From positions 118,083 through 182,082 of the forward strand of contig QKYT01000164.1 of assembly GCA_003550305.1 (NCBI GenBank): DNA of 64,000 bases, read 5' to 3'. Shown here in pieces: positions 24,590 through 36,523 of this stretch. Source of the DNA: Glomus cerebriforme (lineage: Eukaryota; Glomeromycota; Glomeromycetes; Glomerales; Glomeraceae). The notes beneath the pieces are model-generated. The model worked only from the letters and a program-made list of their open reading frames with translations. It did no database searches and was not told where the DNA came from. Both the position numbers and the translations under genes were made by a program. How positions within the stretch are numbered: the stretch's first letter is position 1; every line of letters starts with the position of its first letter.

Positions 24590-27500
24590 CATGAATATTG
24601 TAGACATCAAACTCTTCTTTAATATTGAAATGTTAGAAAACTATTTTTTAGCTTTATTTAAACTAAATTAGCATATATTTTATATGATACTTTCAAAAAC
24701 ATATCAAAGTTTAAGTTTAAGAATATTTATGCTTTTTCACTTCAAGGATATTATACAAAAAAGAAAGTATATATTCATGTAAAAATATGAAATTACTTTA
24801 ATCAGTATAATGTATTAAAATTACTATCAGCAGTAACATACTCATGATGTAAGAAAATTATTCATGCTATAATAGATCCAGCCGTAATACCAATTTTACC
24901 AAATTCTAATACACAGCAGTTTATAAAGTTAGTATTCATATATATTGCTTCTGAATTCTGATGATTTAATTCCCAAATATTATTATCATAAAGTAGCTTA
25001 TAAAGAAAGATTACTACTTTCAAACTAGGCAGTATTAAGCAACTATTCATATATATTATCAGTAAATGCTTAACTTTTCTAAGTATCTGTGATAATTATA
25101 ATCCATTAAGTGATGATGAATATAATAATCCATTAATTTTTTTAGTACTTATGAGAGATCAAACTTTCATTCTCACATAGGATATAGAGATATATAGTTC
25201 ATTTAGTTTAGATAAATTTTTTATTACACAAAGTGATAAATCTAATATATTTATGATTTGCATATCAGTTTATTGGAAAGATGATCCCAATTTACTAAAG
25301 CAAATATGTCTTGTTGATGTTAAAACTGCATCAAATCACACTAAACTATGATTATATATAAATCTTAGACTAATTTACTAAAAGTATTCATTTTGTGTTA
25401 AAAATTTTTCAGATATACAAATAGGCTTTAATATTTCTCAATATAACTGAAGATTTATTATAGAGAAAGCTAAAAAATTAGGAATTCTTGAATGAATATT
25501 TAATCATATGTTATTAAAACTATTAAATTTTAAAAAAAATCATAAAATAGCAATATCAATATAATGCTATAAAAGTTAATGATAGCAATTTTCATTCAAA
25601 ATATCTTAAAATTTCTAAATATATAATTATTGATATTTGGTTATGTTTTATGAAATTCTATCCTAAAGCTAAAAAAAGTAGTTTTGCATATTACTTAAAG
25701 AAGTATAAATTTAACAACAAAGTGAATTTACCTATTTACTGCATAAACAAATATTATGAAAGAACGACATTAAAAGAAATAAATATCACAATAGTTAAGC
25801 AGATATGAGAAATGGCTAAATACTTCATTATTAATATTTTTAGTTATTAGCAATTAATGGTTAAGCATATATAATGCAATTAATAAATATAGAAAGGTGT
25901 TATCTATAGCCTTCTTATTATTATTTGATAGATATTATTTTACAGGAAAAATGAAAGTATGTAATCTTTTAGGTACTAGTACATAGTAGAGAGGAATCCT
26001 AACTAGTATAATCCAATGTCAACAAACAGAAGCTGGAAGTATTTTGGAAGTTTATATCTTTCTACCAATAAAGGGATTTAAAAATAAATATTTGGTAATT
26101 AATTTAGATTTTATATTATTGTATTCATATCTTATTATGTCATATAACCTTTCACCTTGCTGATAAAATTATTTTATCTTAAAAATATGCTATATCTATA
26201 GAACAAAGTAGTAAAAAACTTCATAAAATTAATTTTAAATTCAATAATTGGGATATTCTTGTATAGTCTATTTAGCATAATAATATTTCTGAAGAAAAGG
26301 ATTTCTATACTAACATATTGGAATACAGTATTTATTTAGTAAATGATATGAAATAAAGAAGCATCTTGCCCCTTTGAAAAAGAAAAAGAAAGCATGGATT
26401 TGGTAATAAGTTTAATGGGTAAAGGTTTATCATTATCAGAAGCCATCAAGCAGATTTTAGCAAGTATAAAGGAAAAAAAATGGCAGTTTCAGTAAAAATT
26501 TATACTATTTTATTAATAAAAAAAAGTGTAAATTCATGGTAGAATATGATTTTATTTATTTTAACTATTCTTGTTTAGATGTAAAATAATATGCTTTCAA
26601 GGTATATATGAATATATTCTATGATACAGCTAAAAATAGCAAATCTCCTTTCTTCTTATGTAAATTTGCTGAAGGTGTTATTTTGGCTAGATAGAGAAAT
26701 ATCAAACTTGGCACTAATTTTATTAAAAATAAGAGATTCAAAATAAAATATGAAGACACTAATTCCTTATATCTCATCTGTTTAAAAGAATACTTTCAGA
26801 AATGTGATAAGACTTATAATAAAAACAAAATCTTGAAAAAAGAATATTAGTTTCAAATGGTAAAAATCTCTATAAAAAAAAATGAAGAAACTTCACAATA
26901 GAGTCAATAATTTTTTCAGAAAAGATAATGATTTTCCTTATCTTAAAATGGTATATAAGAAAGTTTTATTTTTGATATAGTAGCTGTTATCTATAAACCT
27001 TACAAAAGTCATATAACTTTAAAAATTTATAAATTAAAATTAAATCAATTATTGGCAAATTTAAACTAATAAAATTATAGATCAACATATGCTTAACATT
27101 TTTATCAGTTTATTTTTTCAAGATATTATAAAATTTTTGGAACTATTACAATTTAAAATCTAAGAATTTTTTATAATGACATATATTAAAAATGGAAAAT
27201 TTCAGATTAAATATTTAAGTAAAATTTTATCTCAATTTTCTGATTAATTTTAATAATAATAATTCATCTATCAAGAAAAAATCTATAGTTAAAGAGCAAA
27301 AATAAGATAACAGTAGAAAATTTGTAAAGAAATCATGAGTTAATAATAATTAAAAGATGAAAGTAACAGTCAGATAGGATAAAATTTATTTACTAAATGA
27401 AGACAAAAATAAAAACAAGTTTTAAATGATGTAAAAAATGAATATGATGATCAGCTTAATATAAATAAAAAGATTGATGCAATTCTGAATTTTGTGTAAT

Positions 27501-28640
27501 ATAAAAGAAAAATTTTATAATGCTGGCCAGAATTATATCACTTATGATATATATACAAAATTTTGGACTAGTGTAGTTAGCCATCATAATATTTACTAAA
27601 AAAAAAATATTATAGCATTTCATATATAAGTAAGCTAAACTTTAATAATGAGCTTTTTATTTGGAAAGTTGAGATTGTAAAATGGGAATAGTCTAAATAT
27701 TTTTGCAAAATAGGTAGAAAGATTATGGATGAATTTATGAGGCTGAATAATACTTATAGATTGTAGAAGATATACTTAAAAAACTATAAATGATATTTCT
27801 TAAGTAGACCTTAATGAATTGATTCAAACATATATATAAAAGCCTGATAAAGATAATAAATCTGTACAATACTTCATTTCATGAATGTGAAATAAATATA
27901 CTTATAAAAAAGCTAATGCCAAATGGCTTATAAAAAAGACCTAATATCTAAGCCTTATCTTTATAAAATCTTAGAATTAGATAAGTATTTGAAATATGAT
28001 GTAATTGATTATTGCAATAAGAAAACAATGAGTCTGAAAAGAAATTTTATGAAATTTTCAGATATTATAAAGAAATTCAACAAAAAAATTAATATTAACT
28101 ATTATTTAAAAAGTGTGGTAAATTTTTACGCATGCTTTATAAATTACAATGATAGATATCAACTATCAACTAAACTTGTGCTGGAAGCCTTAAAAAAGTT
28201 AAAAGATAATAATACGGATAAAGATGAAGTAAATAAAGTCAAAGTAGATAAGAACAAAATGAATGAAAATAAAGTGAATAAAAATAAGATATCAAATATA
28301 AGAGATATCTTAGCACAAAAATTGGCTGAAAAGTGGATTAAGGAATATATTAAAGACTTATATGATAATTTGAAAAAAGATAAAACTATTATTACCTATC
28401 TTTAGAATGAAGCTTGCACTTACATGAAAAAATTATTTGATATTACTTATGCTAATAAAGAGAAAAAATGTTTGGTTAACAATATTTATTACAAATCCTA
28501 CCTTAATGTATTAGATAAGTAAGAAGAATCCAATCTGTTTAAAACTAATAACATTACTTACAGAAATTTTCAAGAAAGATATGAAGTGTAAGAAAGGTAT
28601 ATATAAATTAATTATTAAGAATAATAAGTGCAAATCAAAA
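24590..28640 (+). pseudogene. Family-B DNA polymerase, heavily decayed
   Basis: A plus-strand gene relic readable over about 4 kb in short, mostly collinear pieces. Exonuclease-domain text appears at about 25420-25500 (IQIGFNISQYN then FIIEKAKKLGILE), matching the family-B pattern GYN-x-x-(Y/F)D. Polymerase motif A survives as LDFILLYSYLIMSYN at about 26105 (canonical DxxSLYPS). Motif B survives as YAFKVYMNIFYD at about 26590. Motif C appears as KYEDTNSLYLI at about 26745, with the YGDTDS core changed to YEDTNS. The C-terminal region is the best kept, with 160 open codons at 27923-28405 ending in a Lys/Asn/Asp-rich stretch. Many stops correspond to TGG or CAA changed to TGA or TAA. Catalytic acids are altered, so it is inactive. 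About 600 bp (about 26980-27580) interrupts the protein text after motif C. Such polymerases are typical of large self-replicating DNA elements or viruses; which type this was cannot be decided here. Confidence 0.75.
26980..27580. mobile_element. Probable insertion inside the polymerase relic
   Basis: Polymerase-like text stops near 26980 and resumes near 27580 with the residues expected next. The intervening sequence includes, at its right part, gaattttgtgtaat (27488 onward) and gctggccagaattat (27525 onward). Close relatives of both motifs recur at 32923-32980 at the edge of the decayed block. Possible short duplication at the junctions (gtag). The boundaries are approximate. Confidence 0.4.
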
Positions 28641-30000
28641 GCTATAATCTTAAAAAAATATATATTATCGTATAAATAAATGCAAATTACTAGCCAATTT
28701 GTAAACATATAATACAAAGTAGTTGTAAATTCTCATATCTCACTAAGAAAACTACTTATAATATTATTTATATATTTTTTCTTATGCAATAATACTAGCT
28801 AACTTTAATTTCTATCTTTGATCTTCTGGCATCTGATCTAACATTTGGATATGCCTAACCTCTGATATATCTCAGTCTCAGTATTATTTTAGTTTTGTCA
28901 TTTTATAATACTATTTTTACTTCATATCATAAAAATTAATCAATTTTAAGTAATTTTAATTTTTCATTATCCATTACTTTAATTTTATTAAAAATTGCAC
29001 TTATTTTCTATTTTGCATGAGCATTCTAATCCTAATAATGTGCATTATAATGATAGTAATGTTAATGTTATACTATCAAATATATAATTAAATACACAAT
29101 ATACTCTCTTTTATATTATTTCTTATTATACTGTATTGCTCCTTTACTGATTATTCTACTACTGACTGTTCCTTTTCCAAAAAAAACTATTTTTAAAAAA
29201 AAATATATAAATGAAAATAAGCAAAAAATAATGAAATTTAATTGTTTCATTCAGAAATTATTATATCTTTAGCTCTCTAATAAGAAAATATTAATTATTA
29301 TACAAATATTATTATAATACAAGTCTGTCTTTACAAAAATCCTTTATTAAAGTTTTAACTAATTTAAGTTCATTTTCAGTTCTCTTTTTATTAAAGAATT
29401 CAATTAATTTTCTATACTAAACCTATATGATTTTATTTTTTATCCTTCATTCTACTAAAATTTAATTCATATTTTTTCTTTTTCACTTAATTCAGAGTTT
29501 AAATATCCTAGTAAATTAGTGTTAGATCTCTTTATACTCTATTTGTAAGTTATGTTTAATAAATTAGGTTTATTATTTAATAAAATAATAAATTTATCAT
29601 AAAAGTTGTCAATAATAAATAATAATAATAATAAAAAGAGAGGGTTCATGTTTATTATATAATTATGAAATTAACAGACAAGACAAATGAAAAATAGATC
29701 ATTATATTTTTGAAATTTAATTTTAAATTATTAACTACCACAAATTATAAGTTACAAGTAGAGTTTATATACAAAAATAAATGATAAATAAAATAAAATT
29801 ATAATAAATTTTTAAAGATCAAAGAAATATTTTTTGAATAAAAAAAAGCACATTTACAGATTACAGCTGATATGTTTCAAATAATCATTGATTTACATTA
29901 TACATCTCACCTATGCTAATGATCGTAATCTGAGGTATATCAACTGTTAGCTGAAGCAAGAATTAATTTGAGATATAATATAAATATGAATTTAAATAGT
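28641..30000. other. A+T-rich decayed sequence, no supported gene
   Basis: No continuous reading frame on either strand and no recognisable motif. It sits between the polymerase relic and a zinc-finger-like relic. Confidence 0.5.
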
Positions 30001-30510
30001 AAAACCTATTTTAAGTTTACTTCAATTAGATTTAGTAATGTAAACTTTTAAGAATATAGAAGAATAAGTGATGTAATAGGTCTTTTATCAAAAAGACGTA
30101 ATTATGAAATACCAAAAATATGGTGTTCTCATATTTGTAATCTATTTAGAAAAGTACTAGAAGAAAACCTAAGAATCTTTTCTAGAAATGAATATATTAG
30201 AATATAATAGAAAGTTTTATAAAGATGATAAAGAATATCACAATATTCCAACAAATTATATATATTGTAGTGTATGTGATTCCTTAGTTTTCATATCTGA
30301 AAAGAATTTTAGCAATTGTTTCTAATATTGAGATAATCACTTTAAGAGATGTATTAATGGAGATACTATTTTAAATGAACATATAAGAAAAAAAAAATTC
30401 TCTAATTTATTAATAGAAAAGAATTTAATATCTGACAATATAAACAATATATATATTAAAAAAAAGACAGAAATGACTCATACTGCATATGTCATATATA
30501 AATCTATTTA
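30000..30510 (+). pseudogene. Decayed small ORF with Cys-x2-Cys zinc-finger-like motif
   Basis: A plus-strand frame opening near 29990 (NLNSKTYFKFTSIRFSN) and a second frame from about 30205 share coding character. The latter reads RKFYKDDKEYHNIPTN, then YCSVCDSLV and, after two stops where Gln and Trp would fit, DNHFKRC. A C-x2-C followed by H-x3-C spacing suggests a small zinc-binding module. No family name can be given. It sits directly upstream of the intact two-exon gene at 30561 on the same strand. Confidence 0.4.
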
Positions 30511-30560
30511 AATCAGATTTCTTTCTGATCTAGCTCTCATTAACTATCTCATTCTTTAAA

Positions 30561-30980
30561 ATGTTAGCTTTTCTTAAAGATCTTAATTGTTGCCATTTGG
30601 CTATATTATTAGCAATAGCAAATATTGCCAAAGTGTACTTTTTCTTAAATTATAATTTTTCGCTAAAACAAGATCAATTACAACTAAAAATCAATATTAT
30701 TCAAGAAATATATGAATGTCAAAAAGAAATATTAAAGTTGAACAGTGAAATTCAAATGAAACTTATTCAAATGAATAATGAGTATCAAAAAGAAATGTCA
30801 AAGTTAGTTATAAATAATAAGGTAATTATAAGAAAAATAATAATTATATAATTAAAAAGTTAAAAAATAAGGAAAAAATTAAAGAAATATTTTTTTTTAC
30901 AGATGATAGAGCCAATGCTTCAATTTTATAATTCTGTTTCTAATTCAAACAGATTAAATGGTTCATATTCAAGAGATTAA
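30561..30980 (+). CDS. Small predicted membrane-anchored coiled-coil protein (112 aa, two exons)
   Basis: Exons 30561-30821 and 30903-30980 join in phase across an 81-bp GT-AG intron (gtaattata to ttttacag). The protein starts MLAFLKDLNCCHLAILLAI. Residues about 11-34 are hydrophobic and could form one membrane span or signal anchor. Residues about 38-85 are a Gln/Lys/Glu/Ile-rich predicted coiled coil with repeated EIQMKL-, EYQKEM-type heptads. Exon 2 adds MIEPMLQFYNSVSNSNRLNG and ends SRD. No known domain. It is the only reading frame in the 19.7-33.2 kb block without stops and with a working-looking intron. It may be a preserved or young gene, or an accessory gene of the local elements. 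Confidence 0.5.
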
Positions 30981-31850
30981 TGTATATTTTCTATTTCAAT
31001 ACTTTTATTATGTAAATAATTAAATTATCTTTGCTGATTAAACTTTTTACAGATTACAAATACCAAATACCTGCAAAATCATCATTTTCATGCTTTTTTT
31101 TATAATTATATATATATATACTATATATTTATTATATTAATACTGCAATTCTTTTATTAATATTGTAAAAAAAGATAATTATGGAATTATTTTATTAGGC
31201 AAAATATTTACTTTTATTAGTTAGTGCAATTGAAAATAAATAATATTTTTTCTTTTTGCTTAATTAACTTTTTTTTTACAAAGTATTTAATGTCTGGATT
31301 TCTTATATTTATTTGAGAAGAAAATTAAAATTTCCAATTATTTACACTGATTAATTTTTGAGATTTAGTTAGTTTATTAGTATAAAGATTTATTATATTC
31401 TGGATTTATACATTAGTTAGCCTAGAGATCACATCAACACTAGATGTAATTATTCCAATTTTATTTATTTCTTTAAATAATGAATTATTTTGCATAATAC
31501 ATACTTTTTTTACTGGAAAAATACAGCTCTATTTCATCATAAATTTGCATTCTTGCTATTTGATCACTAATATTATTATAGATGTAAGAATTACAACCTT
31601 TTTTTATATTTCTTATTATAGTAATATCATCTTAAATAAAAAAAATCATGTATGTATAATGATTCGTTATACTGATTACTTTTGTCAAGAAAAAAATTTT
31701 TATTATTATATGCAAAAATAAATATAAAGTTCAGGACTATGCCCATAATACATGCCAATTTTTTTTTATGCTAATATACAGTTATGAAATAATATTATAA
31801 TTATTTCTTTTTTAAGGTATTCTTGGATCTTAACCTTTTTGTTTTTAGGT
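30981..31850. other. A+T-rich stretch without a supported gene
   Basis: Contains an (at)n tract near 31100 and no open frame of note on either strand. Confidence 0.5.
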
Positions 31851-32600
31851 TCTTTTTTAACATCCATCCTTTTTCTAATAATTTAATAATAACCTTTCAT
31901 CACTTACTTCATATTTTTACACAACTTCTTTTTATCTTTTAAACCTTCTTCCAAAGCAGTCTCAACAAAATGAATATTAAGTGGATTTCTATTTATGCAA
32001 GAAATCCCGTATAAAGTATAAAGAAGAAAATGCCATTCTGTAGCTGTAGTCATAATTCTGAAGAAGTAGTTATATTCTTTACTAAAAGCATTATCCACTT
32101 TTTGTTTTCTCTTGTTAGTTTGAAAAGCACTTTCGTATTGTATAATATTCTATAGGTAACTAGAAGTATCAAATCAATTAATAAAATAGGTCTGATTATT
32201 TTGTGACTTCCTAAAAAACTCTGGAATAAATAGACTTACTAATCTGAATGAATCCAATAGTAATTTGATATTATTTACCTTTTATAATGCAAATTAATTC
32301 CTCAAGTACTTTAATTGTATAATTTACATGATCTATATTTTTCTCACCAACAATTTCAAACTAAGATTTAGTAATATTTTTTTTCCAGTAAGTTCTCTAA
32401 TTATATTAATATATGTTTACTGAAATATATTTACAGTAAATTGCTTCATTACTTTTAACAATGGGTCCTATATTGCGTAACTTAAGTCATATATCCTTAA
32501 GATAGTATATTAAAACATTAAAGCTTCATTTTTATCATTGATATTATGAGATTTCAGTGAAAATTAATATATATCCATTATGCTAATACTTCTTTTAAGT
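31850..32600 (-). pseudogene. Decayed member of a repeated Rhizophagus-type protein family
   Basis: The best piece is the minus frame at 31904-32098 (64 codons): TATEWHFLLYTLYGISC followed by NPLNIHFVETALEEG, ending in a Lys-rich helix. Upstream on the same strand, across stops, coding-like text continues (QTNKRKQKVDNAFSKEYNYF near 32060-32120; DHVNYTIKVLEELICI near 32290-32330). I recall similar protein text from many predicted Rhizophagus proteins, but I know no function for it. Stops again fall where Trp or Gln codons would fit. It faces the plus-strand relics at 24.6-31 kb. Confidence 0.4.
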
Positions 32601-33285
32601 TTTTTTTTAGTCTTGTATAAAGAGAATAATTTCAGCTTTTTCTCCTTGCATTTTTTAATAAACTTTGTGAGGGTAATAAGGTTATTTGACTTGGATAAAA
32701 AAATAGTATTACATTCTGAAGTGAGATAAAAATTTATTTCTAGAAAGTACTGGATGTTAATATATATTTTTATATCACACAAACATTGCATCATTATATG
32801 TGACCATTTCTCATGTACAACTAAAAAATTACTATAAAAAATTCAAACATAACTTTTTTTATATATTACTAGTTTGTTATCTATTACTTTGCAATGGTTT
32901 TTAAAATTTTATTTAAAATTTTTAATTCTGGCCAGAATTATGTGTATGCACATCAATTTTCTTTTTGGAATTTTGTGTAACTTTATACTACTATTTAATC
33001 CAATTTTCGTAGAAAATAAAATTGCCTTTTTGGATTTTATGTAATGTAATGTGATTAGATTACACAACTTTAAACATTTATTTATATAATTAATCTAAAT
33101 ATTACAAATATTTTTAATTTAGATAGATATAACAAAAAAAATTATTTATATTATTTTATTCTTTAAAGTGAAAATCTTATAAATTAAATATAAAAATTAA
33201 ATGTTATTATTATTATTTTAAACAAATAAATAAAAGTTTTAATTAAAAAATAAAAAGAAAATTATAAGATTTAAAAGTTTAGAAT
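32600..33285. other. Edge of the repeat block with palindromic motif
   Basis: The palindrome aattctggccagaatt lies at about 32922-32940, followed by cttttggaattttgtgtaac and then tggattttatgtaatgtaat and gtgattagattacacaa. Variants of the first two motifs occur at 27488-27540. This marks the transition to the housekeeping island and may be the terminus of an element. No gene is supported. Confidence 0.4.
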
Positions 33286-33289
33286 AAAG

Positions 33290-36234
33290 CTAATCTGAAA
33301 AACTAATAAGTAAATAAACATTTAAGTACATTCCTTTGGTAATTATTCTATCAAGATGATCAAAATTAATATGTGGCCATTGCTGTTCAATCAATTTTAA
33401 TTTCATTTTTTTGTTGCCATTATGATTATCTCCATATGATATTAATTCATTATAAGTTTCAATAAATAATGGTGATAATTCTGTTGTGGATGGTGTTACT
33501 AATAATGTTCTATTAAAAAAAAAAATTTAAATTACCTGTTTTTTCTTAAAAGAAAACACTAGTTAAAATAATCAGATACCTTTCATATTTTCTTAAATAA
33601 GTGGAACTTTCATTTTTATTTTGTTGGAAAATTATATTTCCTTTCCATAAATTATCAACCAAAGAACTTTTAGATAGCACTTGTTCAGACAATTTATTTT
33701 CAAGATCACTTAATGAAGAACCTGCTAGATCATAAACATTAACTTGAACATTTGTGCCTATTGAAAAAGAAAGAATAAATTTTTTATAAATATTATATCA
33801 ATAATTTAATAACAATAATTTAGATGATTTACCTCTCCATGATTTAGGATAACCAAGTAAATGACGTGGTGGCATATATGTTTTATAGAATATTATATTA
33901 GTAATAAAAATTTCAGATGGATTTCTTACTGATGTTAAAAAATTTTTAATTATATTTAGCATAATAGTCGATAATTTTTATAATTTACAGTATTTTAAAA
34001 AACTTACCTGGATTTGTTATTTTCTTTCCTAATATACATTGAAAATTTCCATTAGTTTCTTCGCAATATCTAAATCCTAATGATTGATTTTGTAATTTTT
34101 GCATTATAGGAACGATTCCTGCTTGATGTAATCCTCCAAATATTATAGCAAAGGTTAAATTAAATATAATCCAAACAGCCTATATATATACAAATTAATT
34201 TAACCATAAAGATATTTTGATGCGATGAAATTCATAAATAATTTTACCCAAAATGGCATAGGAAGTTTATGAAATCTATCTGATGGCACAATTACAACAG
34301 GAAGTAAAAGTGGTAACAAAAACCTTGCTTCTTGGTGTGGAACAAATGATAAGAATACAAATCCAAATAGTCCACTATAAGCGATCACTATATAAAAAAG
34401 GAAAGTAAAATTTAACATCTAATTTTGGAAACAATATAAGTATGTCAAGTAATTGCGGAGTAAATACGTAATTATTGAATCAAGTAATTATATATATTTC
34501 TAATTTGGGGTCATAATTTATGTCAATTATTGTAATAGGAAACTTTTGACATTCTTACCAGTTTTATATGTCCTTTTAGCTGTCCATCTCATAAAATTTA
34601 CGCTAACTTGAAGATCCTTCATAGTTAATAATGTAAGTGGTCCGAATAATAATGTAAAATTATAAATATGTAAATATCTAGGATGAAGTCCATGTTGAGA
34701 TAAATTTTCGGAACTTCTATTATATATAAAGTTATTTAACGGAGTGATAATAAATTTACCCTAAATTATTTAATGAAAAACATAAATGTATATTCATTAA
34801 TTTTATTTTATTCTATTTTTTTTAAAAAAAAACGAAGGTAAATATTACATACATGCCATCTGAATTTCACAATTTTCGCTGGATTCGCCAAGAATTCAAA
34901 TATATGATCTTTATTAAGAATAACGCCACCAAATGTGATTTTTAATGTGCCAAAATACAAAGAATCAGCTAATACGCATATTCCTGTAACAATAACTAAT
35001 CCTAAACATGCTGGAAAAAGTTCAGAGAATTTGCTATGCCTAAAAATAATAAGAATATTTAAATTAGTTTTTTTTATTTGTAATAGCAAATGACCTTTAC
35101 AGTACACGCACCAAGATTTTCCTTGTGCTCTTGCAGATAAAAATATGTAATGAAGAAAGGCCATTCCAATAGGAAATGCATATAAAATAAACGTGATTCT
35201 AGTAAATAAACCAAAAGCCGCAATGCAACCAAATAAGAATGAAAGATTCACTGGAAATTCATCCTATATAACAAATAATAATTTGTAAGTCATGTAAATT
35301 AAAAATTTAGTTTAACCATAATCATTGTTTCATACTCTATCAGTAGAAGAATCTCCGAGTTGTCGTCGCAATGGAAACTTTGGTGTTGATCCTTTTACGT
35401 ATATGCAAAACAAAAGTGCTAATAAAACGGATTCAACAGAATTTGAAAATGGCCGAGTATTAAATATAAGAACAACATAGGAAGATGCAAGTACTAATAA
35501 TGACTGTAATGCATTATTAGGGTAAAATAGCTGAGCTATTGTGTACATAGTATAATCTATTAGAGATAATAAAAATATTTATTTTCAGTACAATTCTTTA
35601 AAAGAAAATTAATTCAGTTATATCATACCTATTCCAAATGATAAAAAGAAAAATGACACTCTTTCAGTAATAAATACAGAATTTGAATTTATTATATCTA
35701 AATAAATAAAAAAAATATTTTGTATTTATGAACTACTACAAATAAAAGAGAAAGATCAAACACAAATACACATATATATAATATAAATAATAAAATTACC
35801 ACTATATCCAAATTTAATCACACATGTGTTTAATAGCTTCAAAATCCTGAATGGAAGTCCTATTGTTAAAGCTCTAAAAACTCCATATTTATTATAAACA
35901 TATAATCATGTCAATATTAATAAACTAGGATACAAACATTTGCACTAAAAAATTTAAAATACTCACGGTATAACTATGGATCTACATTGTGGACTTTGTT
36001 CAAATTCCCATGGTCTGAAAACTTCATACCCAAAAATGTCTCCTGCATAAAAAATTTATAACAATTTATTTTCAGATAGATCTCTTTTATAATAAAACTA
36101 TGATACAAACCTCCCATAACTTCAGGAGATTGGAAAAATTCATCGGGGTGAATGTATCCGGGTAAAGTAGAACACCATAATCTCAGTACACATAATGACA
36201 CATACAAGGCTATATTATTAAAATCACGTATCAT
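33290..36234 (-). CDS. SMP3: GPI mannosyltransferase 4 (adds fourth mannose to GPI precursors)
   Basis: Thirteen exons on the minus strand join in phase to 636 codons: 36111-36234, 35967-36042, 35800-35873, 35629-35697, 35336-35556, 35112-35263, 34853-35039, 34559-34760, 34248-34387, 34008-34179, 33833-33928, 33580-33757, 33290-33509. The protein is an ER polytopic glycosyltransferase of the GT22 (ALG9/PIG-B/PIG-Z) family. It uses dolichol-phosphate mannose. The family signature GYIHPDEFFQSPEVM is at residues 26-40, with the conserved Asp-Glu pair. RPWEFEQSPQCRS, an Arg-Pro pair in NTRPFSNS, LSQHGLHPRYLH, and PHQEARFLLPLLLP (the conserved HQE block) follow. Many Leu/Ile/Phe-rich segments are transmembrane. 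HPDEFFQSPEV with EHGLHPR favours SMP3/PIG-Z over PIG-B or ALG9/12. It is longer than yeast Smp3, partly from a hydrophilic C-terminal part. It is divergent from the RAI1 gene, with about 290 bp between the two start codons. Confidence 0.85.
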
Positions 36235-36523
36235 AGTTTCTACATGAAATAAATAATTGAGTAATATTAATTATTTAAATAATCATTTCATTCGCACACT
36301 TACTTAATTTTTAGTTCCGGATTATTCTGTCATTGTTTGATAAATCTGAACAAACAACAAAAAATTTTCTTGAACGAGTTTCCCTGATATTTGTCGCTTG
36401 ATAATCTTATGCTCGGCTATCTATCCCTAATTTGGTTACTCTTTTTCTTCTGCCCTTTCTATTATAAGCATAGAAACCTTTTTAGTTATCACAGTCGAAA
36501 TAGCAACTTTAATTCGAAGAATA

